Assembly (NCBI GenBank): GCA_012959785.1
Contig: DUCM01000009.1
Span: 90,035 to 154,034, forward strand
Direction: 5' to 3'
Length of the DNA: 64,000 nt
Origin: Planctomycetota bacterium
GTDB lineage: Bacteria; Planctomycetota; UBA1135; GCA-002686595
The stretch's first letter is position 1, and the number at the start of each line of letters is the position of its first letter. The position numbers were made by a program, and so were the translations under genes. Shown piece by piece: positions 53,159 through 62,112 of the stretch. The notes under the pieces were generated by a model. The model made no database searches. It worked only from the letters and a program-made list of their open reading frames with translations, and had not been told where the DNA came from.

Positions 53159-54540
53159 AGGTCCCCTTTCTGGCCTGGGCGCAAAACAAGTTCGTGCGCG
53201 ATGCCGCGACCCTGCAAATCGCAGGTGTGCTCAACCAGTCGAGCCAGTTGGTCTCGGCCATGGCGCTGGCCTTCTTGCTGGGCGCCCATGGCCAGGGCAC
53301 TTTCATCAGCGCCATCGCCCTGCAGGCCCTGGGCTTCTTCCTCATCAATGTGGGCGTGCCCCAGGCCACCGCCAGTCAGATCTCGGCCGCAGCCGCGCGC
53401 GGCAACGAGTTCAAGACCTGCGGCTGGATAGCCTTCCTGGCCAAGACCATGCTGGTCTTTGGTGTGGGTTTCCTGGTCCTGGGCTTCTGCGCCTTTCCGC
53501 GGCTGGGGGAATGGCTCTACGATGACCGGCAAATCGGGATCTGGGCTTCGTGGCTGTGTGTCCAGCCCCTGATCGAATTGCCGCGCATCGTGGTGGGAGT
53601 CTCCTTCCAGGGCACGCGGCGCATGCTGCCCCTGGCCCAGCTCGAGAACGCCCAGGAGTTGGTGCGGTTTTTCCTGGTGATCATGGGGGCCATGCTGACC
53701 GGCTCCCCCGCGGGGGCCGTGCTCGGTTCGCTCCTGGCGGGCTTCTTCGGATCGGCCATCGCCCTGGCGCTCTACCACAGGGCGCGCCACGACGGCGGCT
53801 ATGCTCTGCCCGGCCTGGGAGAGATCCGGCGCCACATGCTCGACATCAAGATCCGTCAGGGCATCCGCCAGGGACTGCGGGTGGCCTTGCTCAAAAATGG
53901 CCAGTCGCTTTTTGGGAATGTCTTCCCGCGCTTGATCATCGGCGTGATTGCAGGGCAAACCTGGGTGACCTACTTTCACCTGGCCCACCGCATCATGGGC
54001 GTTCCGCAGATGCTGGCTCACGGTGTCAGCCGCACCATGTTGCCCGCGCTGGGGGAATTGGCGGGCAAGAAGGACGTGCTTGCTTTTCGGCGGCTGTTCA
54101 AGCGCGTGACCTTGGTCACCGGCGGATTGATCTCCTGCGCCGTGTTGGTTTCGTTGCCCCTGATCCAACCCGTGGTGGGCGCCTTGTTCCCACCAGACTA
54201 CGCCGCGCCGGTTTTTCACTACGCCTGGATTCTGGCCATCGGCTATGTGCCGTTCTGGTTCGCCGTGGCCATCGAGTCCTTCTACATCGTCTCCAACCAG
54301 ATCAAGAGTTGGCTGGTACTGACGGCCATTGGCGCGGCCATCACAATCCCCGCCAATGTCTGGTTGATCCTGAACATCCCCGAGACGGGCACGGCCTGGG
54401 GACTCTCGCTGTATCAGTCCTGGGTACTGGTGCACCTCGCCTACATCACCTATTTCTTCCACAGCACCAAGAGCCAGGAGAGTCTCTGGGGAGCGGATAA
54501 GGATGCGCAGAAGCCGTTGCTTGAAGAGGGAGTCAGCTAG
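53155..54540 (+). CDS. Polysaccharide flippase (Wzx/MOP superfamily)
   Basis: A 461-aa multi-pass membrane protein (about 12-14 helices) starting at TTG 53155, which overlaps the upstream stop. Early helices: LVSAMALAFLLGAHGQGTFISAIALQALGFFLINVGVPQ. Late helices: FHYAWILAIGYVPFWFAVAIESFYIVSNQ and WLVLTAIGAAITIPANVWLIL. Topology and place fit a Wzx-type exporter that flips lipid-linked repeat units. The charged C-terminus faces the cytoplasm. Confidence 0.87.
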   Translation: MKVPFLAWAQNKFVRDAATLQIAGVLNQSSQLVSAMALAFLLGAHGQGTFISAIALQALGFFLINVGVPQATASQISAAAARGNEFKTCGWIAFLAKTMLVFGVGFLVLGFCAFPRLGEWLYDDRQIGIWASWLCVQPLIELPRIVVGVSFQGTRRMLPLAQLENAQELVRFFLVIMGAMLTGSPAGAVLGSLLAGFFGSAIALALYHRARHDGGYALPGLGEIRRHMLDIKIRQGIRQGLRVALLKNGQSLFGNVFPRLIIGVIAGQTWVTYFHLAHRIMGVPQMLAHGVSRTMLPALGELAGKKDVLAFRRLFKRVTLVTGGLISCAVLVSLPLIQPVVGALFPPDYAAPVFHYAWILAIGYVPFWFAVAIESFYIVSNQIKSWLVLTAIGAAITIPANVWLILNIPETGTAWGLSLYQSWVLVHLAYITYFFHSTKSQESLWGADKDAQKPLLEEGVS

Positions 54541-54543
54541 CCC

Positions 54544-55803
54544 GTGCGCATTCTCTTCCTGAATGATCTTCACGACCCGCGCATCGGTTCGTCGATTCGG
54601 CAGATGTACCAGCAGGCCGCGCGCCTCGCGCAACTCGGACACGAGGCCGAGATCTTGAGCACGACGACCGATCCGGCCCAAGTGGGCCAGCAGGAAATCC
54701 TGGGCGTGCCGGTCACGCGGCTCTTGAGCGACTACAACCCGCGCTGGCGCGCTTGGGTGGGCCTGGACAACCCGCGCGTCAAGCAGGGCGTGGCCGAGAC
54801 GCTCGAGCGCTTCTGCCCCGATGTGGTCCACGCGCACCTCATCCACACTCATCTCTCCTACGCGTCCCTGACCCGGGCCCGGGAGTCCGGCGCGGGAGTC
54901 GTCTTCACCGCTCACGATGTGATGACTTTTTGTTACCAGAAGCTCACCTGCTTTCACGGTGGTGAGGCCGCCGGCGGATTGCTGCGGGATTATGAGGCGC
55001 GGCTTTCAAAGTGTTTGCCCTGCCAGCGATTGCGCTTGCGTCCCGGACGCAACGCCGCCATCGCCAAGATTCTTCAGCGCGATGTGCACCGCCTGACCGT
55101 GGTCTCGGACGAACTGGGCCGGGCCCTCAAGGCCAATCAGATCCGTGTGGACTGCACGGTGCACAACGCCATCAGCGTGCAGAGCAAGTTGCCCGAAGCC
55201 GGCGCCGTGGCCGCCTTCCGCGCCGAGCGCGGCCTCGAGGGCAAGTTGATCGTTGCCATCGGCGGCCGCTTGCACGAACAGAAAGGCATGCGCCAGCTCT
55301 TGAAAATGCTGGCGCTCTTGGCCCCGGACTTTCCCAGCTTGCGCCTCTTGGTGATGGGCAAGGCCGAGATCTACCAGCAGGAGTTCGAACCTCTGGCCCG
55401 GGAGCTAGGGGTGGCCGAGCGGGTCGTGGCCACGGGCTGGCTCGACGGGCTGCAATTGCAGCAGGCCCTGGCGGCCAGCGACATCTTCGTGACGCCCTCC
55501 ATCTGCCTCGACACCTTTGGCATGGTCAATCTCGAGGCCATGGAGCACTCCAAGCCCGTGGTGGCCACGGTCTTCGGGGGCAGCTCCGAGGTCGTTCAGG
55601 CGGGGGTCACCGGGGCTGTCGCCAACCCCTTCGATGTGCCCGCCTTCGCCGCCGAGCTGGCCAAGCTGTTGAGGGACCCCGTGCTGCGGCGGGCCCAGGG
55701 CCGGGCCGGGCGGCAAAGGCTACTGGACCATTTTGGCATCGAGCGCCTGACGACCGAGTTTCTAAAGGTGTACGGCCAAGCGATGGGCGCCGCAGGCCGA
55801 TAG
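54544..55803 (+). CDS. Glycosyltransferase family 4-like, no. 8
   Basis: A 419-aa GT-B enzyme starting at GTG 54544, 3 bp after the flippase. RILFLNDLHDPRIGSSIRQM, DVVHAHLIHTHLSYASL and FTAHDVMTFCYQKLTCFHGG are followed by a Cys-rich loop (KCLPCQRLRL) often seen in GT4 enzymes that bind a metal there. IGGRLHEQKGMRQLLKML and TPSICLDTFGMVNLEAMEHSKPVVAT (D/EX7E) complete the donor site. Confidence 0.9.
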   Translation: MRILFLNDLHDPRIGSSIRQMYQQAARLAQLGHEAEILSTTTDPAQVGQQEILGVPVTRLLSDYNPRWRAWVGLDNPRVKQGVAETLERFCPDVVHAHLIHTHLSYASLTRARESGAGVVFTAHDVMTFCYQKLTCFHGGEAAGGLLRDYEARLSKCLPCQRLRLRPGRNAAIAKILQRDVHRLTVVSDELGRALKANQIRVDCTVHNAISVQSKLPEAGAVAAFRAERGLEGKLIVAIGGRLHEQKGMRQLLKMLALLAPDFPSLRLLVMGKAEIYQQEFEPLARELGVAERVVATGWLDGLQLQQALAASDIFVTPSICLDTFGMVNLEAMEHSKPVVATVFGGSSEVVQAGVTGAVANPFDVPAFAAELAKLLRDPVLRRAQGRAGRQRLLDHFGIERLTTEFLKVYGQAMGAAGR

Positions 55804-55993
55804 ACACGCCAGAGTACCGGCGCTGCCGGTCGAAAGGATGCCGACACGGCCCCCAGGGGCCTGGACCAGGAATTCTGGCGCTTTCACGGGCCTGATTGCC
55901 AAAATCTACCGTGCGGGGTAGAGTTTAGCCAGAAAGACGCCGAAAGTAACATCGAGCATCATTCCCCTGCCAGCACTCCGGACCCATCGCACC

Positions 55994-57412
55994 ATGCGCA
56001 AGACCCTCGTCAGCTATGTAAAGCCCCATGTGCAGGAGGACCCTCTGGCCATGGTGCTGGGGATCGCCTACCTCGGCGCCATGATGGAAAAAGAGGGCCT
56101 GCCCATCGCCCTGGCCGACGAGCGCATCATGACCGACGCGGAGATGCGCCGGGCCATCGACGAGAACGACATCATCGGTTTCGGCGCTCTGACGCCCAAC
56201 ATCCGGCGCGCCGTGGTCTGGGCCAAGTACGCCAAGCAGCAGAAGAAGATCACCGTCATGGGGGGCCCCCACGCTTCGGTGGACCCTGGCGTGTTCCTCG
56301 ACAGTGGCCACTTCGACTATGTTCTCAAGGGCGAGGCCGAGCACACCCTGCCGCAATTCGTGCGCGCCCTCGAAGCCGGCGACGAAAAGTCCCTGGCCGA
56401 ATTGCCGGGGCTATCGGCCATGCGCGACGGCCAACTCGCCATCGACAACCCCGCGCCGCCCTTGATCAAACGGCTTGACGACCTGCCCCTGCCGGCGCGC
56501 CATCTCTTGCCGATGAAGCGCTACTTCGACGCCAATCCCGAGCAGCTCGTGTATGTCTTCACCACCCGCGGTTGCCCGTTCAAGTGCATCTTCTGCCAGA
56601 AGGAACTCACCGGTCGCGGTTTTCGTGTGCGCTCGACCGAGATGATCGTGGACGAGGTCGAACAGGTGGTCAAGACCTACAACCCCGGCGTTGTGCTCTT
56701 CGTCGACGAGATCCTGACCCTGCGCAAAAAACGCATCCACGAGATGTGTGACGAGATCATCCGCCGTGGCTTGAAGTTCGAGTGGATCGCCAATACCCGC
56801 GCAGACTGCGTGGACTATCCCCTGCTCAAGCACATGCACCGCGCCGGTTGCCGGAGGATCTACTACGGTTGGGAGTCGGGCAGCCAACGCATGTTGGATG
56901 TGCTCAAGAAGGACCTGACTCCCGAGGAGATCATCGAGGCCGCCAAGATGACCCGCCGGGCCGGCATCTGGGCCAAGGTCTATCTGATCGTCGGCAGCCC
57001 CGGCGAGACAGCTGAGGACATCGAAGAGAGCGAAAAGGTCTTGCGCCTGGCCGGCCCCGATCTCGTGCGCGTTTCGGTCTTTAATCCTCTGGTCGGCACC
57101 GAGTCCTGGGACGGCTACCAGGCCAATATCGATGTGGATGACCTGCGCGAGAACTATGTCTCGTCCAACCGCTCGGCTTACCGCCACGAGAACTTCAGCG
57201 GCCTCGAGCTTGAGGAATTGCGCAAGGATCTCGTGCGCCGCTACGAGAAGTGGTACTACGCCTACCCTCAGCGCACCAAGCGCTTCATGGAGCGCTGCCT
57301 CTACTATCTCGAAAACCCCGCCTACGGTCGAAAACGCCTGGGCCGCGCCGTGGGCCTGGTGCCCCCGCCGCAGAGCTCGAATGTCATGCAGCAGGCCCGC
57401 GAACTCGAGTAG
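55994..57412 (+). CDS. B12-binding-type radical SAM protein of the polysaccharide cluster
   Basis: A 472-aa protein built like the one at 25664. The Rossmann-like N-domain is at about 1-140 (MVLGIAYLGAMMEKEGLPIAL, ITVMGGPHASVDPGVFLDSG); the radical SAM domain has TTRGCPFKCIFCQKE (CxxxCxxC), MHRAGCRRIYYGWESGSQRM and KVYLIVGSPGETAEDIEES. Such proteins occur in many surface-glycan clusters and may methylate or rearrange a sugar or lipid carrier; the substrate is unknown. A 190-bp gap with a hairpin (55816-55830) separates it from the glycosyltransferases. Confidence 0.85.
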   Translation: MRKTLVSYVKPHVQEDPLAMVLGIAYLGAMMEKEGLPIALADERIMTDAEMRRAIDENDIIGFGALTPNIRRAVVWAKYAKQQKKITVMGGPHASVDPGVFLDSGHFDYVLKGEAEHTLPQFVRALEAGDEKSLAELPGLSAMRDGQLAIDNPAPPLIKRLDDLPLPARHLLPMKRYFDANPEQLVYVFTTRGCPFKCIFCQKELTGRGFRVRSTEMIVDEVEQVVKTYNPGVVLFVDEILTLRKKRIHEMCDEIIRRGLKFEWIANTRADCVDYPLLKHMHRAGCRRIYYGWESGSQRMLDVLKKDLTPEEIIEAAKMTRRAGIWAKVYLIVGSPGETAEDIEESEKVLRLAGPDLVRVSVFNPLVGTESWDGYQANIDVDDLRENYVSSNRSAYRHENFSGLELEELRKDLVRRYEKWYYAYPQRTKRFMERCLYYLENPAYGRKRLGRAVGLVPPPQSSNVMQQARELE

Positions 57413-57459
57413 CCCCGGGGTGATTCTCCCGGCGCGCAGCCGTACAATTCGCTGCGCCC

Positions 57460-58569
57460 ATGACTTGCCCCGAAGCAGTGCCGAATGAGGCCCTGGAGAT
57501 CTCTCTCTGCGGTCCCGAGGAACGCGCCGAACAGGCCGACCTGTTCAACGGTTGCTTCAAGAAATCCGTGGACGCAGCGGCCCTCGCCTGGCGCTACGAC
57601 AAGAATCCCCACGGGACCTCGGTAAGCCTCGTTTCGCGCCCGCCCGGCGGCAGGGGCGTTTCGGGTTATGCCTGTTCGCCCAGGCTGGCGCTGCCCGCGG
57701 GCGACGAAACCCAGGCGGCCCTGATCGGTCAGACTGGCGATGTCTGCACGGATCCCAAGTGGCGCAAGCGCGGCATCTTCAGTGGCTTGGACGCGCGCTG
57801 CATGGAGGAGACCGGCAAGCTCGGCTGGCCCGTGGTCTTCGGTCTCCCCAACCGCCACTCGGCGCACATCTTCCTCGAACTCGGCTGGGAGCGCGTGGGC
57901 AGCTTGCGGACCTGGACCCTGTTCCTCGAGGGTGGCCGGGAAGCCCGCGCCCTTTTCATGGGTGAAGGGCGACTGAAGTCCTGGCTGGCGCCTCTCGGCG
58001 TGCGGGCCTGGTTGCGTGCAAAAATACGCCTGCGCCAGGAGGCCGCCGGGCGATTTGGCGTGCGTGGCCTGAAGCTCTTCCCAAAGACCTGTGAAGACCT
58101 GTCGAGGGCCGTGGAAGCGGACTTCGCTTTGATGGTGCGCCGTGATGCGGCCTATCTCAACTGGCGTTTCATGGAGAACCCTTCCGGGCTGCACCGGGCT
58201 CTCGGGGTCTATGACCGCGAGAATCGCTTCGCCGGCTATGCCGTCGTGCAACTGCCTTCTCGGGTTGGCGGCGTGGGTTATCTCGTGGATCTCTTGGCCC
58301 CCGATGCCGCGGCGCGCGCGACCCTGCTCGAAGGGGCCATGGCGAGCCTTACAACCGCCGGCGCCACTCTTGTGCGGGCCACCGCCGTGGATGGCAGTTG
58401 GTGGAATGAGATCTTGCGCAGTGTGGGCTTTCAGCCGCCGCAAAAGAGCCATTACCTTTCGGTAATCCTCTACACCCACGACGCTTCTCACCCCCTGGCC
58501 CGCGCGGCCCGGGACCCCAGCCGCTGGTACTTGACCGACGGCGACCGCGACGACGAGACCATGGGGTGA
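57460..58569 (+). CDS. GNAT-like acyltransferase, two-domain
   Basis: A 369-aa protein. The N-terminal half is GNAT-like: LFNGCFKKSVDAAALAWRYDKNPHG, TGDVCTDPKWRKRGIFSGLDARCMEE (the R/Q-x-x-G-x-G/A acetyl-CoA loop as RKRGIFSGL) and FGLPNRHSAHIFLELGWERVG. The C-terminal half repeats the fold (RRDAAYLNWRFMENPSGLHRAL, VDLLAPDAAARATLLEGAM). Tandem GNAT-like proteins next to NodB deacetylases are typical of sugar N-acylation steps. Its stop overlaps the next GTG. Confidence 0.8.
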   Translation: MTCPEAVPNEALEISLCGPEERAEQADLFNGCFKKSVDAAALAWRYDKNPHGTSVSLVSRPPGGRGVSGYACSPRLALPAGDETQAALIGQTGDVCTDPKWRKRGIFSGLDARCMEETGKLGWPVVFGLPNRHSAHIFLELGWERVGSLRTWTLFLEGGREARALFMGEGRLKSWLAPLGVRAWLRAKIRLRQEAAGRFGVRGLKLFPKTCEDLSRAVEADFALMVRRDAAYLNWRFMENPSGLHRALGVYDRENRFAGYAVVQLPSRVGGVGYLVDLLAPDAAARATLLEGAMASLTTAGATLVRATAVDGSWWNEILRSVGFQPPQKSHYLSVILYTHDASHPLARAARDPSRWYLTDGDRDDETMG

Positions 58570-59633
58570 GAAGCCATTTGAAACACAATCTCAAGGCTTG
58601 GCTGCGCCTTGGGTACGCGCGCTTTTTGTTCTACACCGGGCTGCACGCCCTGGTCTCGCGCTGCATGCCTGCGCGCCTGACGATCCTCGCGGGGCACTGC
58701 GTCTCCGCGCCCAGCAATGCGTTTCTGCCCGACGACATGAAGATCGACGCGGCGCACCTCGAAGGCCTGCTCGACTGGTTGGGCAAGCGTTACGAGTGGG
58801 TCACGGTGGGGGACGGCTGGCGCCGCTTGCGCGCCGGGGAGGGTGGCTCCACGGTGGCCCTCTCCATGGACGATGGCTACCGCGACAATCTCGAACTGCT
58901 CTTGCCGCTCTTAAAAAAACGCGGGCTCACAGCCACGGTCTACCTGGAGAGCCGGCCTCTTTGCGAGCGGCGCCTGAACTGGACCCATCTCTACTTCTGG
59001 ATCCTTGAGCGCCGCTCGCCTGCCCAGTTCGTGGAGAACTACGCAGCCCAGAGCGCTGACTCCAAGGCCACGGCAGCCCTGCAACAAGCCCTGAGAGCTG
59101 GCAGCCGCTTGACCTACCAGCTCAAGCGCGTGCTCAAGTACGAGGCCGATCAGGCTGACTGCACGCGGACCCTGAGAGCGATCTTCGCCGAGTTGGGAGG
59201 CGACGAGGCGCTTTTCTGCGACGGACTCTATCTCGACTGGGACGGCGCCCGGGCCCTCCAAGAGGGTGGGCTGGAACTCGGCGCGCATACGGTGAACCAC
59301 TGGGTCCTCTCTGGTTTGCCCCTGGCTGAACAGGAGCGCGAACTACAAATGGGCCGTCTCGCCATGGAGCGCGAACTCGGCAGGGCGCCGATTTCTTTCG
59401 CCTACCCTTTCGGTCGGCGCTGGGACTGGAACGCCGATTCACTCCTGGCCCTTGAGTCGGCGGGCTTTGAGAACGCCACCAGCACCCACGCCGGTTGCAA
59501 TCTCGCCGGCAGCGACCCGCGCAAGCTCGCACGCATCATGATCGATCGCTCGGCCTCCCTACCTCTGATCGTGGCCGAAGCCTGCGGGGGCTTCGAACTC
59601 CTGCGCCGCCTGGGCCTCGATCTCTCGGAGTAG
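58566..59633 (+). CDS. Polysaccharide deacetylase (NodB/CE4 family)
   Basis: A 355-aa carbohydrate esterase. GTG 58566 overlaps the previous stop (GTGA). The NodB motifs are LSMDDGYRDNLELL (catalytic base Asp and metal Asp), ELGAHTVNHWVLSGL (metal His pair HxxxH as HTVNH) and ISFAYPFGRRWDW. A helical insertion at about 130-230 lies between motifs 1 and 2. No signal peptide is seen, so it may work on cytoplasmic or lipid-linked intermediates. It ends the polysaccharide cluster. Confidence 0.9.
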   Translation: MRSHLKHNLKAWLRLGYARFLFYTGLHALVSRCMPARLTILAGHCVSAPSNAFLPDDMKIDAAHLEGLLDWLGKRYEWVTVGDGWRRLRAGEGGSTVALSMDDGYRDNLELLLPLLKKRGLTATVYLESRPLCERRLNWTHLYFWILERRSPAQFVENYAAQSADSKATAALQQALRAGSRLTYQLKRVLKYEADQADCTRTLRAIFAELGGDEALFCDGLYLDWDGARALQEGGLELGAHTVNHWVLSGLPLAEQERELQMGRLAMERELGRAPISFAYPFGRRWDWNADSLLALESAGFENATSTHAGCNLAGSDPRKLARIMIDRSASLPLIVAEACGGFELLRRLGLDLSE

Positions 59634-59644
59634 TTGGGCCGGGG

Positions 59645-59779
59645 CTAGAACATGTTGTAGATGAAGTTGGAGTCGGGCTCGTCACCGCTCCCGCTCCAAA
59701 GGGCCACAGCCACCGCGATCATCACCAGCGCCACAGGGGCCGCGATCCAGATCCAGTTCTCTTTGAGGAAATCGCCCAT
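59645..59779 (-). CDS. Small single-pass membrane protein, DUF5989-like end
   Basis: A 44-aa frame from ATG 59779: MGDFLKENWIWIAAPVALVM, more hydrophobic residues, then a short acidic stretch (SGDEPD) and the end FIYNMF. The end closely resembles the FIYTLF-type terminus of DUF5989 proteins, small membrane proteins found beside SxtJ-like and carbamoyltransferase genes. It is too short for automatic calling and sits convergent with the deacetylase, 11 bp apart. Function unknown. Confidence 0.7.
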   Translation of the reverse strand: MGDFLKENWIWIAAPVALVMIAVAVALWSGSGDEPDSNFIYNMF

Positions 59780-60177
59780 GGGGGTCGGAAGGTGAGGGTG
59801 AGGGTGGGGGGGGGAGGACTATGAGGCTGGCTAGCCCAATTTGGCGTGCCGAGCAAACCGCTCAAGCCCAGTGCTCCAAAGATACCCCATTCGGCTCTCC
59901 TCGGGGCGCACTCATCCCAGGGGAGCCGTCTCCAGGGCTGACAGGCGGCAGGGGTCCGAACAAGCTGCGGCCATCGAGTGCAGCCGCGCCTGAACTGTCG
60001 AGCTGAAAGCCCTGGAGCAGGAACCTGACGGAGTGTCCTAGCTGGTTGATGGGGAGTTCCCGCGTGGCCACCCGCGGTGTTAGGATGCGGGCTCGCCTCT
60101 GGGCGGCAAGCGGCCGTCTGGACCCGGCCCGTTTTCACTCAGCGCCCCTCTTCACCAACAAAAGCCCAGCCATCACC
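59780..60177. other. Spacer upstream of the aldolase gene
   Basis: About 400 bp divergent between the small membrane gene and fba. It holds promoters for both by position. I found no convincing coding frame; the open frames here are Pro/Ser/Arg-rich shadows. A G-run (59808-59815) lies near its left end. Confidence 0.5.
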
Positions 60178-61200
60178 ATGTCTCTCGTCCCCATGCGCAT
60201 CCTGCTCGACCACGCTGCTGAAAATGGCTATGGCGTGGCTGCTTTCAATGTCAACAACATGGAGCAGATCCAGGCCATCATGATGGCCGCCACCGAGACC
60301 GAGTCGCCGGTAATCGTGCAGGCCTCGCGCGGTGCGCGCTCGTACTCCAATGACAACTATCTACGGCACCTGATGCTGGCCGCCGCCGAGCTAAATCCCG
60401 ATCTGCCCATCGCCATGCACCAGGACCACGGCAACTCGGTTGCCACATGCATGAGCGCCATCGAGTACGGCTTTACCTCGGTCATGATGGATGGCTCCCT
60501 CGAGGAGGACGGCAAGACGCCGGCCTCGTGGGACTACAATGTGGCCGTCACCAAGGAGGTCGTCCAGGCTGCCCACACCCGGGGCGTGACCGTGGAGGCC
60601 GAACTCGGTTGTTTGGGTGGCATCGAGGACGGCCAGGGAGCCGGGTTCTCCGAGGAGGAGGCCCAGGAGCACCTGACCGATCCCGAAGAAGCCGGCCGCT
60701 TCGTCCAGGAGACGGGATGCGACGCTCTGGCGGTCGCCATCGGCACCAGTCACGGCGCCTACAAGTTCAAGAAAAAGCCCACGGGCAAGGTTTTGCGCAT
60801 GGCGGTCATCCGCGAGATCCACGCACGCATGCCCGATTGCCACATGGTCATGCACGGCAGCTCGAGTGTGCCCGAGGAACTCGTCAACATCATCAACGAG
60901 TACGGCGGCGAAATCCCCGAGACCTACGGCGTCCCGGTGGAGGATATCCAGGAGGGTATCAAGCACGGCGTGCGCAAGATCAATGTGGACACCGACAACC
61001 GCCTGGCCATCACCGGCGCGATCCGCAAGGTCCTGGCGGAACAACCGGGCGCCTTTGATCCCCGCGACTACCTGAAGCCCGCACGGGTGGCCATGGCCGC
61101 GGTCTGCCGCGCACGCATGATTTCCTTTGGACAGGCCGGCAACGCCTCCAAGGTCGTGGCCCGCAGCCTCGACGACATGAAACGCGTCTATGCGGTCTGA
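60178..61200 (+). CDS. fba: Fructose-bisphosphate aldolase, class II
   Basis: A zinc aldolase (340 aa) that interconverts fructose-1,6-bisphosphate with DHAP and glyceraldehyde-3-phosphate. ATG 60178 gives MSLVPMRILLDHAAENGYGV, the family start. Zn ligands and active site: PIAMHQDHGNS (Asp-His), VEAELGCLGGIEDG, IGTSHGAYKF (His), MVMHGSSSVPEE (His) and the phosphate-binding KINVDTDNRLA. Normal length for the type IIA/B long form used with VDTDNR. Confidence 0.96.
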   Translation: MSLVPMRILLDHAAENGYGVAAFNVNNMEQIQAIMMAATETESPVIVQASRGARSYSNDNYLRHLMLAAAELNPDLPIAMHQDHGNSVATCMSAIEYGFTSVMMDGSLEEDGKTPASWDYNVAVTKEVVQAAHTRGVTVEAELGCLGGIEDGQGAGFSEEEAQEHLTDPEEAGRFVQETGCDALAVAIGTSHGAYKFKKKPTGKVLRMAVIREIHARMPDCHMVMHGSSSVPEELVNIINEYGGEIPETYGVPVEDIQEGIKHGVRKINVDTDNRLAITGAIRKVLAEQPGAFDPRDYLKPARVAMAAVCRARMISFGQAGNASKVVARSLDDMKRVYAV

Positions 61201-61256
61201 GAATTCGACGCAGTCGAGATAGCGATAATCGCTGCGCCTCTCTACCGAGGAAGGAG

Positions 61257-61332
61257 TGGCTCCCCGAGCAAGACTCGAACTTGCGACAAACCGGTTAACA
61301 GCCGGTTGCTCTACCAACTGAGCTATCGGGGA
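61257..61332 (-). tRNA. tRNA-Asn (anticodon GTT), CCA encoded
   Basis: On the minus strand the 7-bp acceptor stem TCCCCGA / TCGGGGA, D arm TAGCTCAGTTGGTAGAGC, anticodon stem-loop with CTGTTAA (anticodon GTT) and T arm with GTTCGAGTC are all in place. Discriminator G and an encoded CCA (61257-61259) end the gene. 76 nt. Confidence 0.97.
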
Positions 61333-61490
61333 ACTGAAGGGAAGAGGACGATACCGCCGGGAGGGCGGGGGTCAACCTCTCTTCACGAGCATTTCTGCCT
61401 GTGGGTTCTGTCGGCCCAAAGGGGCGCTGGACTTGATGGTCTCCCCAGAGGAAGAGGCCCAGGTGGCCGCTTGCTCCGGGTGAGGGCGGC

Positions 61491-61961
61491 CTACTGGGCC
61501 AGTTCCTGTACCTTGCCCAGGAGATCCGAAGGGTTGCGAAACCCTGCGGGGGTCACGGCTTCGGCCCACAGGACCTTGCCGTCCTTGCCGATCAGAACCG
61601 TGGCGCGGTCGCCGATGCCGGGCTCTTCGAGCCAGACGCCAAAGGCCTGACAGGTAGCCCCCTTGGGATGGAAGTCGGCCAGCAGCGGGAACTTGATCCC
61701 CGCGAAGCCGCTCGACCAGGCCTTGTGACAAAACTTCGAGTCCACGGAGACACCCAGGACCTGGGTGTTGGAGCCTTCAAACTTCTCGAGAAGAGCGTTG
61801 AGGCCCGGGATTTCGATGCTTCAGGTGGGGGTGAAGTCGAGGGGGTAGAACACGAGCAGCACATTTTTGCTGCCAGCGAAGTCCGACAGGCTGACCGTCG
61901 TGTCGAGATGACTCTCGAGACTGAAGGCCGGTGCGTCGGCGCCGGTGGAAAGGATGGCCAT
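61491..61961 (-). CDS. Peroxiredoxin, predicted selenoprotein (UGA-encoded Sec47)
   Basis: From ATG 61961 to TAG 61491 the frame gives a complete 156-aa AhpC/TSA peroxiredoxin if one TGA (61823-61821, codon 47) is read. Before it: MAILSTGADAPAFSLESHLD and later NVLLVFYPLDFTPT. After it: SIEIPGLNALLEKFEG, VLGVSVDSKFCHKAW, ATCQAFGVWLEEPGIGDRAT, VLIGKDGKVLWAEAV. The TGA falls exactly on the peroxidatic Cys of the TxxC motif (TPT-U), so the product should be a Sec peroxiredoxin, like the known PrxU class. The rest is intact, with no other stop or frameshift, which argues against a pseudogene. Remaining Cys residues (in KFCHK and ATCQA) could resolve the selenenic acid. I could not fold a convincing SECIS by eye. 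Sec machinery genes are not in the window. An ordinary caller would start at 61745 and lose the active site. Confidence 0.88.
61821..61823 (-). other. Predicted selenocysteine codon (in-frame TGA)
   Basis: Codon 47 of the peroxiredoxin, aligned to the catalytic cysteine. The bases after it allow only a weak pairing (GAAG of the TGAAGC with CTTC 30 nt later), not a clear bacterial SECIS. Confidence 0.8.
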
Positions 61962-62112
61962 GGAAAAAAACCTTGTGGGTCAGGAATGAACGAGTCTCTG
62001 AAACGATGACGACCTCCGCCATCGGCCGACTACTCTACCCTGCAGGGGAGGGTTTTGCACCGCTGGACCTGGAGACTCATCAAGGGGCCAGGGCGTCCTC
62101 GGGCAACACCCA

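Noticed and set aside
53137..54957. A 606-codon minus-strand frame
   Set aside because: Antisense to the flippase; its Gln/His/Arg richness mirrors hydrophobic codons.
61201..61256. AGCGATAATCGCT palindrome as an aldolase terminator
   Set aside because: The loop would be a single base and no T-run follows.
61491..61745. An 84-aa peroxiredoxin-like protein starting at 61745
   Set aside because: It lacks the active site; the full frame through TGA from 61961 gives a complete peroxiredoxin.
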